DNA of 64,000 bases from Fulvimarina pelagi HTCC2506 (GTDB lineage: Bacteria > Pseudomonadota > Alphaproteobacteria > Rhizobiales > Rhizobiaceae). The translations under genes were made by a program, and so were the position numbers. The stretch spans positions 182,250-246,249 of the forward strand of contig NZ_DS022272.1 in assembly GCF_000153705.1 (NCBI RefSeq). Reading direction: 5' to 3'. Under the pieces are notes generated by a model that saw only the letters and a program-made list of their open reading frames with translations, searched no databases and was not told the DNA's origin. Shown in pieces: positions 25,864 to 35,142 of this stretch; the stretch's first letter is position 1; each line of letters begins with the position of its first letter.

Positions 25864-27357
25864 ATGCAAGAACACGCAAACGCCTACGTCTCGACGAAGG
25901 AACTGCCGCAGCTTCCTGCGCCTCGCAATGATGCGGGCCCGATCGCGGTTCTCCGGAAAAACCTGTTCGCGACGCCGGTCGACACGATCCTCACCCTCGT
26001 CTGCGGCCTCTTCATCGTCTGGGCGATCTGGAACCTCTTCAGTTTTGTCTGGCTTGATGCCGTCTTCGAGGGCGCGGATCGCGAGGCCTGCCTTGTCGAG
26101 GGTGGGGGCCATGGCGGGGCCTGCTGGGCCTTCGTCGAGGCGAAACTTGGCCAGTTCGTTTACGGCACCTATCCGTCCGCAGAGCGCTGGCGTGTCGATA
26201 CCGTATTCCTGCTGCTGGCACTTCTCACAGCGGGTCTCCTGATCCCGAACGTCCCATACAAACGGATCAACGCGATCCTGCTATTCGCGGTCTTTCCGGT
26301 CGTCACCCTCGTGCTTCTGACGGGTGGTGAGTTCGAACTCGCCGGTGGTGCGATCGCGCTCGTCTTCGTGCTGGCAGCCGCCGCTACGCTCAGCGCCGTT
26401 GGCTCGGTTCCGCGAATCAGCCTCTCACGGCTCGAAATGCGCATTGCGACCTGGCTTCTCTTGGGTGCAATAGCGCTGATGCTGATCGCTATCGTCCTGG
26501 ACACGCCGACTTTCGAGATCCTCGGCTTCTCCTTCAGTCTTCTGACGATGCTTGCCTTCGTCGCAACTCTCGGCGCCATCGGCTTGTCGATGATGGTGGG
26601 TTTTGGCTCCGGCCAGACGACGATCAAGAGCATGGTGGCGCCGCTCGTTATCGCCGCACTTTTCATCTTCGCGATGACGGCGGATTTCGACCTGCGCTAC
26701 GTGCCGACCAATCTCTGGGGAGGGCTGATGCTGACGCTTGTCGTCGCCCTTTCCGGGATCGCGGCATCTCTTCCGTTCGGCGTGCTCCTTGCCCTAGGGC
26801 GGCGTTCTCATATGCCGGCCGTAAGGCTCATCTGCGTCATCTTCATCGAGTTCTGGCGCGGCGTGCCACTGATCACCGTCCTCTTCATGGCGACCTTCAT
26901 GCTTCCGCTCTTCATGCCGGAAGGGGTGAATTTCAATTCGCTGCTGCGCGCGCTCGTCGGCGTGGCCCTTTTCGCATCAGCTTACATGGCGGAGGTCGTC
27001 CGAGGTGGCCTGCAGGCGATTCCGAAAGGCCAGTACGAGGGCGCGGATGCGATGGCGCTCAGCTATTGGCAGAAAACGCGGCTGATCATCCTGCCCCAAG
27101 CGTTGAAGATCGTCATTCCGGGTATCGTCAACACCTTTATCGGCCTCTTCAAGGATACCTCGCTGGTCTACATTATCGGCCTCGCCGACCTTCTAGGAAC
27201 AGTGAAGCGCGGTTTTGCCGATCCGAACTGGATCACGCCGACAACGCCCGCGACAGGGCTTCTCTTTGCCGCCTTCGTCTACTGGTGCTTCTGCTTCGGC
27301 ATGTCGCGCTACTCGATTTTCGTCGAGCGCCGCCTCGACACCGGACACAAACGATAA
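25864..27357 (+). CDS. aapM: general L-amino-acid ABC transporter permease AapM, with extra membrane segments
   Basis: Permease of 497 residues. The C-terminal transport domain has [34 protein letters not shown] and [20 protein letters not shown]. Between about residues 105 and 275 there are several extra hydrophobic helices with short loops. Typical AapM proteins are around 385 residues, so about 110 residues are additional. GGGAG lies eight bases before ATG 25864. A cysteine-containing segment (residues 78-92) precedes the expansion. Confidence 0.92.
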   Translation: MQEHANAYVSTKELPQLPAPRNDAGPIAVLRKNLFATPVDTILTLVCGLFIVWAIWNLFSFVWLDAVFEGADREACLVEGGGHGGACWAFVEAKLGQFVYGTYPSAERWRVDTVFLLLALLTAGLLIPNVPYKRINAILLFAVFPVVTLVLLTGGEFELAGGAIALVFVLAAAATLSAVGSVPRISLSRLEMRIATWLLLGAIALMLIAIVLDTPTFEILGFSFSLLTMLAFVATLGAIGLSMMVGFGSGQTTIKSMVAPLVIAALFIFAMTADFDLRYVPTNLWGGLMLTLVVALSGIAASLPFGVLLALGRRSHMPAVRLICVIFIEFWRGVPLITVLFMATFMLPLFMPEGVNFNSLLRALVGVALFASAYMAEVVRGGLQAIPKGQYEGADAMALSYWQKTRLIILPQALKIVIPGIVNTFIGLFKDTSLVYIIGLADLLGTVKRGFADPNWITPTTPATGLLFAAFVYWCFCFGMSRYSIFVERRLDTGHKR

Positions 27358-27368
27358 GGACCGCCCTC

Positions 27369-28157
27369 ATGTCGATGACGCAAGAATCAGCGCCGACCCC
27401 GACGAAGAAGATGGAGATTTCCGACGAGGTCGCGGTGGAGATGGATAAGGTCAACAAGTGGTTTGGCGAGTTCCACGTGCTGCGCGACATCAATCTCACC
27501 GTCCAGAAGGGCGAGCGCATCGTTATCTGCGGCCCGTCCGGGTCCGGCAAATCGACCATGATCCGCTGCATCAATCGGCTGGAGGAGCACCAGAAGGGCC
27601 GCATCGTCGTCGACGGGATCGAGCTTACCGGCGATCTGAAAAAGATAGACGAGGTGCGGCGCGAGGTCGGCATGGTGTTCCAGCACTTCAACCTCTTCCC
27701 GCATCTTACCATCATGGAGAACTGCACGCTCGCGCCGATATGGGTTCGCAAGATGCCCAAGAAGAAAGCCGAGGAGATCGCCATGCACTATCTGGAGCGC
27801 GTGAAGATACCGGAGCAGGCACACAAATACCCCGGTCAGCTCTCGGGCGGCCAACAGCAACGCGTGGCGATCGCACGCTCGCTTTGCATGAACCCGCGCA
27901 TCATGCTCTTCGACGAGCCGACTTCCGCACTGGATCCTGAGATGATCAAAGAGGTGCTCGATGTCATGGTGGGGCTGGCAGAGGAGGGGATGACAATGCT
28001 CTGCGTCACCCACGAGATGGGCTTCGCCCGCTCGGTCGCGAACCGCGTGATCTTCATGGACCGCGGCCAGATCGTCGAGCAGAACGAGCCGAAGGCCTTC
28101 TTCGAAAACCCGCAGCACGAGCGTACCAAGCTTTTCCTGTCTCAGATCCTGCACTGA
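27369..28157 (+). CDS. aapP: general L-amino-acid ABC transporter ATP-binding protein
   Basis: ATPase of 262 residues, polar amino-acid transporter type: Walker [11 protein letters not shown]-loop [12 protein letters not shown], signature [13 protein letters not shown], Walker [15 protein letters not shown]-loop [13 protein letters not shown] 27369 has AAGGA eight bases upstream. Sequence upstream in this frame lies inside aapM and is not part of the protein. It is the last gene of the aap operon. Confidence 0.95.
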   Translation: MSMTQESAPTPTKKMEISDEVAVEMDKVNKWFGEFHVLRDINLTVQKGERIVICGPSGSGKSTMIRCINRLEEHQKGRIVVDGIELTGDLKKIDEVRREVGMVFQHFNLFPHLTIMENCTLAPIWVRKMPKKKAEEIAMHYLERVKIPEQAHKYPGQLSGGQQQRVAIARSLCMNPRIMLFDEPTSALDPEMIKEVLDVMVGLAEEGMTMLCVTHEMGFARSVANRVIFMDRGQIVEQNEPKAFFENPQHERTKLFLSQILH

Positions 28158-28313
28158 AGCCGGCATCGGAACGAACATGCAGGACATCGACTTCGTTCTC
28201 GTCGAATGCGGACTGTCGGTCGGCGTACCGAGCCCTGTAGAATGACGTCTAATCGGAACGCCCGAACATATTCCGCGTTTTCAAGCCGGGACGCCTGATG
28301 AGCATGGCCGGTC

Positions 28314-29528
28314 TTGCTCAAGGACATGGCATTGGCAAAAAAAGAAGAAAAAGCCTCCGGAGAGAGTTCGAACTCGGCTACCGCGATTGGTCTCCTCGCA
28401 CGACAATCGGTGGAATTTGGTCCTCGCTGGGCCGTGATCGGCATCTTCTTCATGATGCTTTTTGGAGGCCTCTATCTGACGGCGAGCTTCGTGCTTCCGG
28501 TGATTATCGCGGTTCTCTTCGCACTCGTCATGAGCCCGATCGTCCGCTTTCTCCGGCGCCGTTTGAAGATCTGGGAGCCCGTTTCCGCCTTTTTCCTCGT
28601 CATCGGGTCGCTGACCTTTTTGACGTTCGGCTTCTACATGTTGAGCGATCCGATCGCGAACATCATCTCCAACGCGCCGGAATACGCACGGGCGGTCGAT
28701 AAGGAGATTCGAACAGTGCAGGCACGCTTCCAGCGCCTGCAGGAGGCAAGTGAGAACGTCGGCGAGGGTGGAACAGACGATGGGGTCAACCGTCTGCCGC
28801 CGTCGCCCTTCGCACAGCCGGAGCCCGAGCCGGAAAACGACGACGAGCCGCAGGAGGTTGTCGTCAAGAACCCTGGCCTGGTCGACAATGCAGCGAACGA
28901 ACTGCCTACGATCCTGGCATCGGTCCTTTTTGCCCTTGTCTTCCTGTTCTTTCTTCTGGCTTCGGGCGACATGTTCTATGCCAAGCTAGTCCGCTTGATG
29001 CCGACGCTTGAAGACAAGAAACGCGCGCTGCACATAGCCCATGACATCGAGCGCGAGCTCTCGCGCTACTTTCTCACGATTACGCTCATCAATACGGGCC
29101 TCGGCATCGCAGTCGGGACCGGGCTTTGGTACGTGGGAATGCCAAGTCCCGTCGTCTTCGGCGCCCTCGCGACGCTCCTCAATTTCATCCCCTATCTCGG
29201 CGCGCTGTTCGGCATGGGGCTCGTCGGTGTCATCGCTCTTGCCGAGTTCGGTAGCCTTGCCGAGGCCGCAATTCCCGTGCTGATCTACCTTGCCGTCACC
29301 ACGATCGAGGGTCAGTTCCTAACGCCGATGATTGTCGGGCGGAGGCTACAGATGAACGCGGCGGCCGTCTTCCTCTCGGTCGCGTTCTGGGGATGGATCT
29401 GGGGTGTCCTCGGCATGTTCCTCGCTGTGCCCCTGATGGTCGCCATCAAGGTTTTCGCCACCTATACCGAGGCGTTGCACGCTTTCGGAGCCTTTCTGGC
29501 GGCAGAGGAAACCCCAGACGACGACTGA
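28314..29528 (+). CDS. AI-2E/PerM-family membrane transporter
   Basis: Protein of about 404 residues. Two helices at residues 40-85, one near 95-115, then a long charged soluble loop (rich in Pro/Glu, about residues 155-190) and five further helices. The family-typical FIPYLGALFGMGLVGVIAL and the C-terminal GVLGMFLAVPLMVAIKV are visible. Family members have been linked to autoinducer-2 export, sodium/proton exchange and other roles, so a substrate should not be assumed. The start is TTG 28314 or ATG 28326, with no clear ribosome-binding site for either. Confidence 0.85.
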   Translation: MLKDMALAKKEEKASGESSNSATAIGLLARQSVEFGPRWAVIGIFFMMLFGGLYLTASFVLPVIIAVLFALVMSPIVRFLRRRLKIWEPVSAFFLVIGSLTFLTFGFYMLSDPIANIISNAPEYARAVDKEIRTVQARFQRLQEASENVGEGGTDDGVNRLPPSPFAQPEPEPENDDEPQEVVVKNPGLVDNAANELPTILASVLFALVFLFFLLASGDMFYAKLVRLMPTLEDKKRALHIAHDIERELSRYFLTITLINTGLGIAVGTGLWYVGMPSPVVFGALATLLNFIPYLGALFGMGLVGVIALAEFGSLAEAAIPVLIYLAVTTIEGQFLTPMIVGRRLQMNAAAVFLSVAFWGWIWGVLGMFLAVPLMVAIKVFATYTEALHAFGAFLAAEETPDDD

Positions 29529-29560
29529 CCTGGCCGCCGTGCAGCCACACGGTCAAAAAG

Positions 29561-29590
29561 AAAACCGGGCCGCAAAGCCCGGTTTTCGTT
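29561..29590. terminator. bidirectional terminator
   Basis: A perfect 10-bp stem AAAACCGGGC/GCCCGGTTTT (29561-29570 with 29577-29586) and a 6-base loop. T-rich tails exist on both strands (TTTTCGTT on plus, TTTTCTTTTTG on minus). It lies between the transporter gene (plus) and a short minus-strand gene at 29640. Confidence 0.85.
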
Positions 29591-29639
29591 AATTTTGTCT
29601 GTCAGGTCGTTCGGAGAAGTCTCCGGAACTGGCCGTTCT

Positions 29640-29723
29640 TTAGAGAACGCCCACGACCATCGCCCCGATGAAGGCGAACGCGGCACATACCATCAGCAAG
29701 TTAAAAGAACGCATGACTTCCAT
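29640..29723 (-). CDS. 27-residue single-helix membrane peptide
   Basis: Short reading frame of 27 codons plus stop. It has an excellent ribosome-binding site (AAGGAGA seven bases before ATG 29723). The product is MEVMRSFNLLMVCAAFAFIG plus a short hydrophobic end; nearly all of it is one membrane helix after a Met-Arg-Ser-Phe-Asn start. A second ATG three codons in is a possible start. A terminator shaped for the minus strand follows 50 bases later, so it has its own transcript. Similar very short helix peptides occur in Rhizobiales as unannotated genes; this is recollection, not a search. Function unknown. Confidence 0.6.
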   Translation of the reverse strand: MEVMRSFNLLMVCAAFAFIGAMVVGVL

Positions 29724-29999
29724 GTGTCTGTCTCCTTCCCTGGGAGCCCATCCCTTTTTTCTGAGAACGTAGGGTGTGGCCCCTCCCGTCGCCAATCAGC
29801 GCCTGAATCCCGCACCGATCGCCAACCGTTCGAAAGATTGGTCGAGAGCAGGCGCTCAGACAAGGGGTCTCTTATTGTGCAGCGCACTCAGAAGGACCTC
29901 GGATGCTACACGGATATTGCCTGAAACCCGAAGGAACGGGCCCTGGTTCGACTTCGCAGATGCACATCAAAACTTTGAAGGACAACTTCTCTGAAGAAT

Positions 30000-31271
30000 C
30001 TATACGCCGGAAAAGGTGCGTTCCAGGCCTGCCGCTATCGCGAGCACGCGCGCGTCGCGCCCAAATCGCGCCACAATCGAGATACCGAGCGGCAGGCCAT
30101 TCTCCGTGGCCAGGCCCGGTACGTTCACGACCGGATTCCCAGTGAGAGTCCAGAGTTTTGCGATCGTCGGATCGCCTGTCGAGGAAAGACCTTTCGGCGC
30201 CGGCCCGAAGGCGGAGGGTGCTACTATTGCGTCAACACTCTCAAAAAGGCCGTTGGCAGCCTTCCGCGCGACGCGCGCAGCCCGGCGGGCAATGTCGTAT
30301 TCTTCTGGTGTATAGCCTGCGCCGTCGTCGAGAATCGCCTTCACCTTTGGGCCGAGGCTGTCGCCACCGCTCCGCTGTTCGTGCATCAGCGCGCGGCTTG
30401 CCTCGTAGCCTTGAATCGCCGTGTGGGCGTCGCGGCCCTCTTCAAGCGCTCCCGGTTCGTCGAGATCGATAATCCGTACGCCGGCTTTTTCGGCCGCACG
30501 ACGGGTTCGGTCGAGCGCATCGACCATCGCCGGCTCAATGCTGTCGTCCAGCTTGGTCCGATAGAAACCAAGGGTGAGGCCGGCGAGACTCAACTCATCC
30601 CTCACGCGTAGCGCTCGCCCGGTCAAGAGGTCGGCGAAGAGCGCCACGTCGCGAACACTCGCGGCGAAGAGCCCGGCCGTATCGAGCGACCACGCGAACG
30701 TCTTCATCCCGACGGTCGGCAGCAGCCGAAAGCTCGGCTTGAAGCCGGCAATGCCGCAGAACGCCGCCGGTCGGACGACCGATGCGCCGGTCTGCGAGCC
30801 GTAGGCTGCTGCGCAGAAGCCCGCGGCGACGGCCGCCGCCGAGCCCGAAGACGAGCCGCCGGGCGTATGGCCGGGGGCCGCCGGATTGTTCGTTCCAGCT
30901 GGATCGAGAGAGGCGAGTTCAGTCGTCACGGTCTTGCCGACGATCGCCGCACCTTGGGTTCGCGCCATCGAGACCAGCGTAGCATCGAAGCGGGGCCGAT
31001 GACCGGCATAGAGCGATGAGCCCATCTCTGTCGGCATGTCGCTGGTGTCGAAGATGTCCTTGATGCCGACGGGAATGCCTGAGAGCGGGCCGCCGATTGC
31101 CGAAGCGGTTTCGTCGGCAAGGGTTACGAAGGCGCCCACCTCCGCGTCCCGCGCCGTGATGCGGGACCGGCTTTCGGCAACGACGTCCGCCGGGGCGAGG
31201 GCGCCATCTTCGATCGCCGCGAGAATGTCGCAGACGCTCAGGCGATGGCGGTCAAGGGCGGCTGCTGACAT
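30000..31271 (-). CDS. amidase (amidase signature family)
   Basis: Protein of 423 residues. The amidase signature is GGSSSGSAAAVAAGFCAAA (Ser-cis-Ser nucleophile region) with the catalytic lysine in IPVGIKDIFDTSDMP and the second serine in the following QTGASVVRPA segment. Members hydrolyse many amides; the substrate is not indicated by neighbours. I choose ATG 31271 because GAGGAG lies seven bases upstream. An open stretch of 13 codons before it is probably not translated. Confidence 0.9.
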   Translation of the reverse strand: MSAAALDRHRLSVCDILAAIEDGALAPADVVAESRSRITARDAEVGAFVTLADETASAIGGPLSGIPVGIKDIFDTSDMPTEMGSSLYAGHRPRFDATLVSMARTQGAAIVGKTVTTELASLDPAGTNNPAAPGHTPGGSSSGSAAAVAAGFCAAAYGSQTGASVVRPAAFCGIAGFKPSFRLLPTVGMKTFAWSLDTAGLFAASVRDVALFADLLTGRALRVRDELSLAGLTLGFYRTKLDDSIEPAMVDALDRTRRAAEKAGVRIIDLDEPGALEEGRDAHTAIQGYEASRALMHEQRSGGDSLGPKVKAILDDGAGYTPEEYDIARRAARVARKAANGLFESVDAIVAPSAFGPAPKGLSSTGDPTIAKLWTLTGNPVVNVPGLATENGLPLGISIVARFGRDARVLAIAAGLERTFSGV

Positions 31272-31753
31272 GGGAAATCTCCTCGGAACGTCGTCTTGCG
31301 GGGAGCCCATAGACTATGGCTGAGAGCCTTGGAAGACAGCGGGCCGCCTGTTGCTGCGCCGCCTTCCGCAACATCCGCCGGAGATTTGAGAACCTCCGGC
31401 GGACGTCACCACCACTCTCGTCTGCGCCCCGCAGATGATCGTGGTGTCGTTCGACCGAGAGGGTACGGCCGAACGTCTCGATGATCCGAACGTCTTCCGA
31501 TTATCTGCCCGGCCAATACGGCGAACCGCTTGGGCTGGCTCGGATTGCGCTTGTCGTCGGGCGGACGTTCGAGTGCTGCTGTCTCTCTCGTTCAGCTTCA
31601 CGACAAGACATGTTCGAAGCCCATAATGATAAGCCTGATATAGTTTCTGCTGGGCTTAGATACAATTCTTGGTTTCGGCTTTCTCCGCAGAGCCTGTCTC
31701 GGCTGCTTGGACAACGGCGATTGCTATGTGCGATATCGTACATTCAGAAAATT
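31272..31753. other. intergenic region between the amidase and cobK
   Basis: About 480 bases. It holds the amidase promoter at the left, a perfect GC palindrome at 31374, and AT-rich sequence at the right with the cobK terminator. A plus-strand 113-codon frame (31481-31822) has no recognisable domain and runs antisense into cobK, so I do not call it. No cobalamin riboswitch consensus was seen. Confidence 0.6.
31374..31403. repeat. perfect GC palindrome upstream of the amidase
   Basis: TCCGCCGGAG and its exact complement with a ten-base AT-rich loop form a 10-bp stem. No T-run on either side. It may be a dispersed palindromic unit or a structure in the amidase leader. Confidence 0.5.
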
Positions 31754-31776
31754 TTAAAAAGAGGTGCGAAGCACCC
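31744..31776 (-). terminator. terminator overlapping the 3' end of cobK
   Basis: On the minus strand GGGTGC-TTC-GCACCT forms a six-pair hairpin (31762-31776) followed by CTTTTTAAAATTTT. The hairpin encodes the last residues of CobK (WVLRTS), and its T-run supplies the final Phe codon and the TAA stop. Confidence 0.75.
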
Positions 31777-32515
31777 AGTCGAGACAGGACTGAACCGAAG
31801 GGACCGTCGGTGTGCCATCTAACGGCTGCGGCCTCGCTATCATGATGACTGGAAGTTGGAGAGATCGAGCCGCCGCAATTTTCGCGTAGGATCGTTCGCC
31901 CCCCGAATTCCGACAGACGAGATGCGTGACCGCGTGCCGGCGGAACAGATCGGCTTCGGCTTCGGCACTTGCCCTTGGCCTTCCGTGGATGATTAAGGCG
32001 TCGAAACCGATCGGCGGATCGGGTCGATCGATCATCCGCAGCACCGGCTTGAGATCGCTTCGCGCGGCGAAGGGAGCAAGGTGCTGGCGCCCGAGAGCGA
32101 CGAACGGGCTGGAGCCAGAGGGCAAAGCGGCCACCGCATCCGACTCGTTCTCGACGATCCGCCAGTCGTCGTCCGGTTCGGCGGACCACTCCGGACGGAG
32201 GAGCTTTGCAAGAGGCACGCCCGTTTCACGGGAGGCGTGCACCGCGTTCTCGGCGATGCGGCATGCAAAGGGATGTGTCGCATCGATGAGCACGGTGATC
32301 GACATTGCTTTCAGATAAGCAGCCAGCCCTTTCGCCCCGCCAAAGCCGCCGCTTCTCACTGCGACGCCCGCGGGACAGTCGGGGCATCGGGTGCGTCCTG
32401 CGAGGGACAGGACGACGTCGAGGCTGGCGAAGGCGGAGCACAGGCGCTCTGCGAGAGCGTTCGCTTCGCTTGTTCCGCCAAGGATCAGGACGCGCCCGGC
32501 TGGGCTATTGGACAT
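31754..32515 (-). CDS. cobK: precorrin-6A reductase (CobK/CbiJ family)
   Basis: NADPH-dependent reductase of the corrin ring in vitamin B12 synthesis, 253 residues. The N-terminal motif is ILGGTSEANALAERL, followed by IDATHPFACRIAENA, and the C-terminal half has LVCRNSGGERSYAKIAAAR. The start overlaps the end of cbiD by 11 bases. Its 3' end doubles as a terminator. Whether the substrate carries cobalt cannot be told from the sequence. Confidence 0.9.
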   Translation of the reverse strand: MSNSPAGRVLILGGTSEANALAERLCSAFASLDVVLSLAGRTRCPDCPAGVAVRSGGFGGAKGLAAYLKAMSITVLIDATHPFACRIAENAVHASRETGVPLAKLLRPEWSAEPDDDWRIVENESDAVAALPSGSSPFVALGRQHLAPFAARSDLKPVLRMIDRPDPPIGFDALIIHGRPRASAEAEADLFRRHAVTHLVCRNSGGERSYAKIAAARSLQLPVIMIARPQPLDGTPTVPSVQSCLDWVLRTSF

Positions 32516-33614
32516 GGGCGATCACGGTTCCGGCGCGGTCGACGACGATGACATCAATCGCGATCGGGATACCGAGGCAGAGCCGCTCGGCGGTTCGTTT
32601 CGCCGCCAGTGCGACGTGTCGGGCGAGATCGAAGTCTTGCGCCGTGGCGAGCGCAAGTGCGTGGCCTGCCGAATTCGCCGCGCCGATCGTCTCGGCGAGC
32701 TTCGTTTGCCCTGCTGCCTCTGTCAGATTTTTCAGGAATGCGAAATCGACTTGGCTGCGCCCGGAATGAAGATCCATCGCGCCCTGCGCGAGCTTGGTGA
32801 GCTTACCGAACCCGCCCGCGATGGTCAGGCGCTCGACGGGATGGGTCCTCAGATATTTGATAAGACCCCCGGCGAAATCGCCCATGTCGAGAAAGGCAAA
32901 CTCAGGAAGCTCCGGATAGACAAGCCGCGCCGCCGCCTCGCTCGCCGACCCTGTTGGACCGACGAGATGTTTGATCCCGGCTGCGCGGGCGACGTCGACG
33001 CCGCGGTGAATTGCGTGGATCCAGGATGCGCATGAGAAGGGGTGGACGATTCCGGTCGTGCCGAGGATCGACAGGCCTCCGACGATGCCGAGACGCGGAT
33101 TCCAGGTTTTCTCGGCAAGACGTTCTCCGTCCGGGATCGAGACGGTAATTTCGACGCCATCCGAAATCTCGTGTGCAGTAAGCAGATCGTCTACGACCGC
33201 CTGCATCATGGCGCGCGGTACCGGGTTAATGGCAGGTTCGCCGACGCCGATTGGCAGTCCCTCGCGGGTGACCGTCCCGACGCCTTTGCCGGCGCGGAAG
33301 ACGAGACCTGGCGCGCTTTCGATCAGGGTTACCGTAACCACGATCTCCGCAAGATGCGTGACGTCGGGATCGTCGCCCGCATCCTTTACGATGCTGGCCA
33401 TCGCGCTTCGGCCGGAGAGGGTCTGGCGGCAGAGCGCGAAACTAGGGTTCTCGCCTTTGGGCAGGCGGATCGTCACCGGATCAGGGAAAGTGCCGGTAAG
33501 CAAGGCGGTCAAGGCGGCTTTGGTCGCGGCGGTCGCGCATGCGCCGGTGGTCCAGCCGCGCCTCAGGCCGGTGGTCGCGTCTTTTCTCTGCGTTTCCTCG
33601 TTCGCTTCGCTCAT
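32505..33614 (-). CDS. cbiD: cobalt-precorrin-5B C1-methyltransferase
   Basis: CbiD adds the C1 methyl group in corrin-ring assembly. Protein of 369 residues with LRRGWTTGACATAATKAAL near the N-terminus, GLPIGVGEPAINPVPR, and FSCASWIHAIHRGVDVAR in the middle. Length and motifs match alphaproteobacterial CbiD. It is upstream of cobK with an 11-base overlap, so coupled. The start at ATG 33614 lacks a strong ribosome-binding site. Confidence 0.92.
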   Translation of the reverse strand: MSEANEETQRKDATTGLRRGWTTGACATAATKAALTALLTGTFPDPVTIRLPKGENPSFALCRQTLSGRSAMASIVKDAGDDPDVTHLAEIVVTVTLIESAPGLVFRAGKGVGTVTREGLPIGVGEPAINPVPRAMMQAVVDDLLTAHEISDGVEITVSIPDGERLAEKTWNPRLGIVGGLSILGTTGIVHPFSCASWIHAIHRGVDVARAAGIKHLVGPTGSASEAAARLVYPELPEFAFLDMGDFAGGLIKYLRTHPVERLTIAGGFGKLTKLAQGAMDLHSGRSQVDFAFLKNLTEAAGQTKLAETIGAANSAGHALALATAQDFDLARHVALAAKRTAERLCLGIPIAIDVIVVDRAGTVIAHVQ

Positions 33615-33650
33615 GGCGCGGTTATAAGCGTCGGGAGGGTCGGCGGAAAC

Positions 33651-34421
33651 TCATGCGAAGCAGAGAGCGAACAGAGCGGATAGCTCCGTCAGCTGCTGGA
33701 CCGCGCCGAGCGTATCTCCGGTCTGGCCGCCGAGCCGGCGCCGAAGCCAACGTTTGAAGCCGAGATATTTCAATGCAGCGAAGATGAGGCCGAGAAGGGC
33801 GTTGCCGACACCAAAACCGAAGCTTGCAAGAAGAACGAACAGTACCGCACCAATGGTGAGCGCCGACCACGCATCGCGTAGGTGCGGTTGTCCGACGCTA
33901 TCAGCAATTCCTCCGACATCGGCACTTGGTAGCTCGGCCCAGAGAAGCGCCATACAGCCGCGACTGAGACATGCGACGCCAAGGATACCGAAGGACGCGG
34001 CGAGCGGCGAAAATGCAATCAGCTCTGCGAGGATCAGAACGCGGGCAGTAACTGAGAAGACCAGCGCGAGCACCCCATAGGTGCCGACGCGGCTGTCCTT
34101 CATGACTTCGACGGCTCGCTCGGGCGGCAGATGGCCGAACAGCCCGTCCGCGACGTCCCCAAGACCGTCTTCGTGAAGAGCCCCAGTCGTCCAGACCATC
34201 ATCGCTGTGGCAATGACCGCGACGAGAAGCGTGGAGAGTTCGAATGGCGAGAGGACGACCACCACGAGTGCCGACGGAACCGCGGCGACCAGACCGGCGA
34301 TGGGAAATGCTGCAACGTCGCGGCCGAGCGGATGAGGCCCCGAGTCGAACGCGGAGGCGGCAGGTGGCAGGCGCGTCAGGAAAGCCAAAGATCTGAGAAG
34401 GCGTTTTACGAAGTCTGGCAT
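33651..34421 (-). CDS. cobS: adenosylcobinamide-GDP ribazoletransferase
   Basis: Membrane enzyme that joins adenosylcobinamide-GDP to alpha-ribazole in the last steps of B12 assembly (also called CobV). Protein of about 256 residues with FLTRLP near the N-terminus, TGALHEDGLGDVADGLFGH (catalytic acid motif), VGTYGVLALV and LSRGCMALLW. Several membrane helices. I start at ATG 34421 for family fit; ATG 34454 is an alternative. No clear ribosome-binding site in either case. It precedes cbiD by 36 bases on the same strand. Confidence 0.9.
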   Translation of the reverse strand: MPDFVKRLLRSLAFLTRLPPAASAFDSGPHPLGRDVAAFPIAGLVAAVPSALVVVVLSPFELSTLLVAVIATAMMVWTTGALHEDGLGDVADGLFGHLPPERAVEVMKDSRVGTYGVLALVFSVTARVLILAELIAFSPLAASFGILGVACLSRGCMALLWAELPSADVGGIADSVGQPHLRDAWSALTIGAVLFVLLASFGFGVGNALLGLIFAALKYLGFKRWLRRRLGGQTGDTLGAVQQLTELSALFALCFA

Positions 34422-34503
34422 AGTGTCGCGCAGTGGTCGCACCGGATGCGCCATCTCTTGCAGGCTCGGTGCGAACGGGCAAGCACAGCGCCGCCGCCGG
34501 GCG

Positions 34504-35139
34504 TTACCAGCGCAATATTCTCTGACCCACGACCGCGCCTGTCACGACGAGGATTGCGCTCGCCAGCGGATACCAGGTCGCGACAAAGAGCGGCGAGTCG
34601 TCCGTGCAGTGGGCCGCGTAGAAAAAGGCGCCAACTGCAGCGGCCGCCAGACCGCAAAGAGCACCCTGCAACATGGGTCGCAGCGGAGCGCGCTTGCGCG
34701 AAGCGTAGATGAAGAGGCTTAACGGCCCGAGGCCGAACAAAGGAATGACGGTGAGGCAGGATGCATAATTCGTACCCACCATCCTCGCCTCCCACAAGCT
34801 CGCCGGAAGCACGGCGAGTTCGGTGACCACCGAGCCGACGAGGAGAGCGAATGGAAGTAAGAGCAGGCCCAGCTTGCGGCGGTCCCCAGTCGGTCGCGCA
34901 AGTTCCGTGAGCGCGACCAAGGCCGTGCCCGCGAGGATCGCCGTCAGTAGAAACTTGAAGTCGAAGCGGACGGTTTCGACGGCCGTGCTGAAATCGGGTC
35001 GAACGCCGACGGTCGCCGCAAGTGCGAGGCCCGCGGCGACAACGGCACAAATCGTGATGAATCCCCATCCAACCGCTGACGGGCGCGGTTTGGTGGCGGC
35101 ATCGCTTTGAAGTTGCGCGATGAGCTGGTCGGTCTGCAT
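34504..35139 (-). CDS. NrsF-family (DUF1109) membrane anti-sigma factor
   Basis: Protein of 211 residues with six membrane helices. It has the family's two conserved cysteines (C128 in NYASCLTVIP and C178 in AAHCTDDSPLF). NrsF of Caulobacter holds the SigF sigma factor at the membrane and releases it in response to heavy metals through these cysteines; this is established for that family. It follows the ECF sigma gene by three bases, so they are one operon and almost certainly partners. Confidence 0.88.
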   Translation of the reverse strand: MQTDQLIAQLQSDAATKPRPSAVGWGFITICAVVAAGLALAATVGVRPDFSTAVETVRFDFKFLLTAILAGTALVALTELARPTGDRRKLGLLLLPFALLVGSVVTELAVLPASLWEARMVGTNYASCLTVIPLFGLGPLSLFIYASRKRAPLRPMLQGALCGLAAAAVGAFFYAAHCTDDSPLFVATWYPLASAILVVTGAVVGQRILRW

Positions 35140-35142
35140 AGG

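Noticed and set aside
31272..31753. Possible cobalamin riboswitch near the cob genes
   Set aside because: No B12-box-like sequence was recognised, and the region lies downstream of cobK on its strand.
31481..31822. A 113-codon plus-strand frame upstream of the amidase, entering cobK antisense
   Set aside because: No domain, no ribosome-binding site, and it overlaps the cobK 3' end and terminator.
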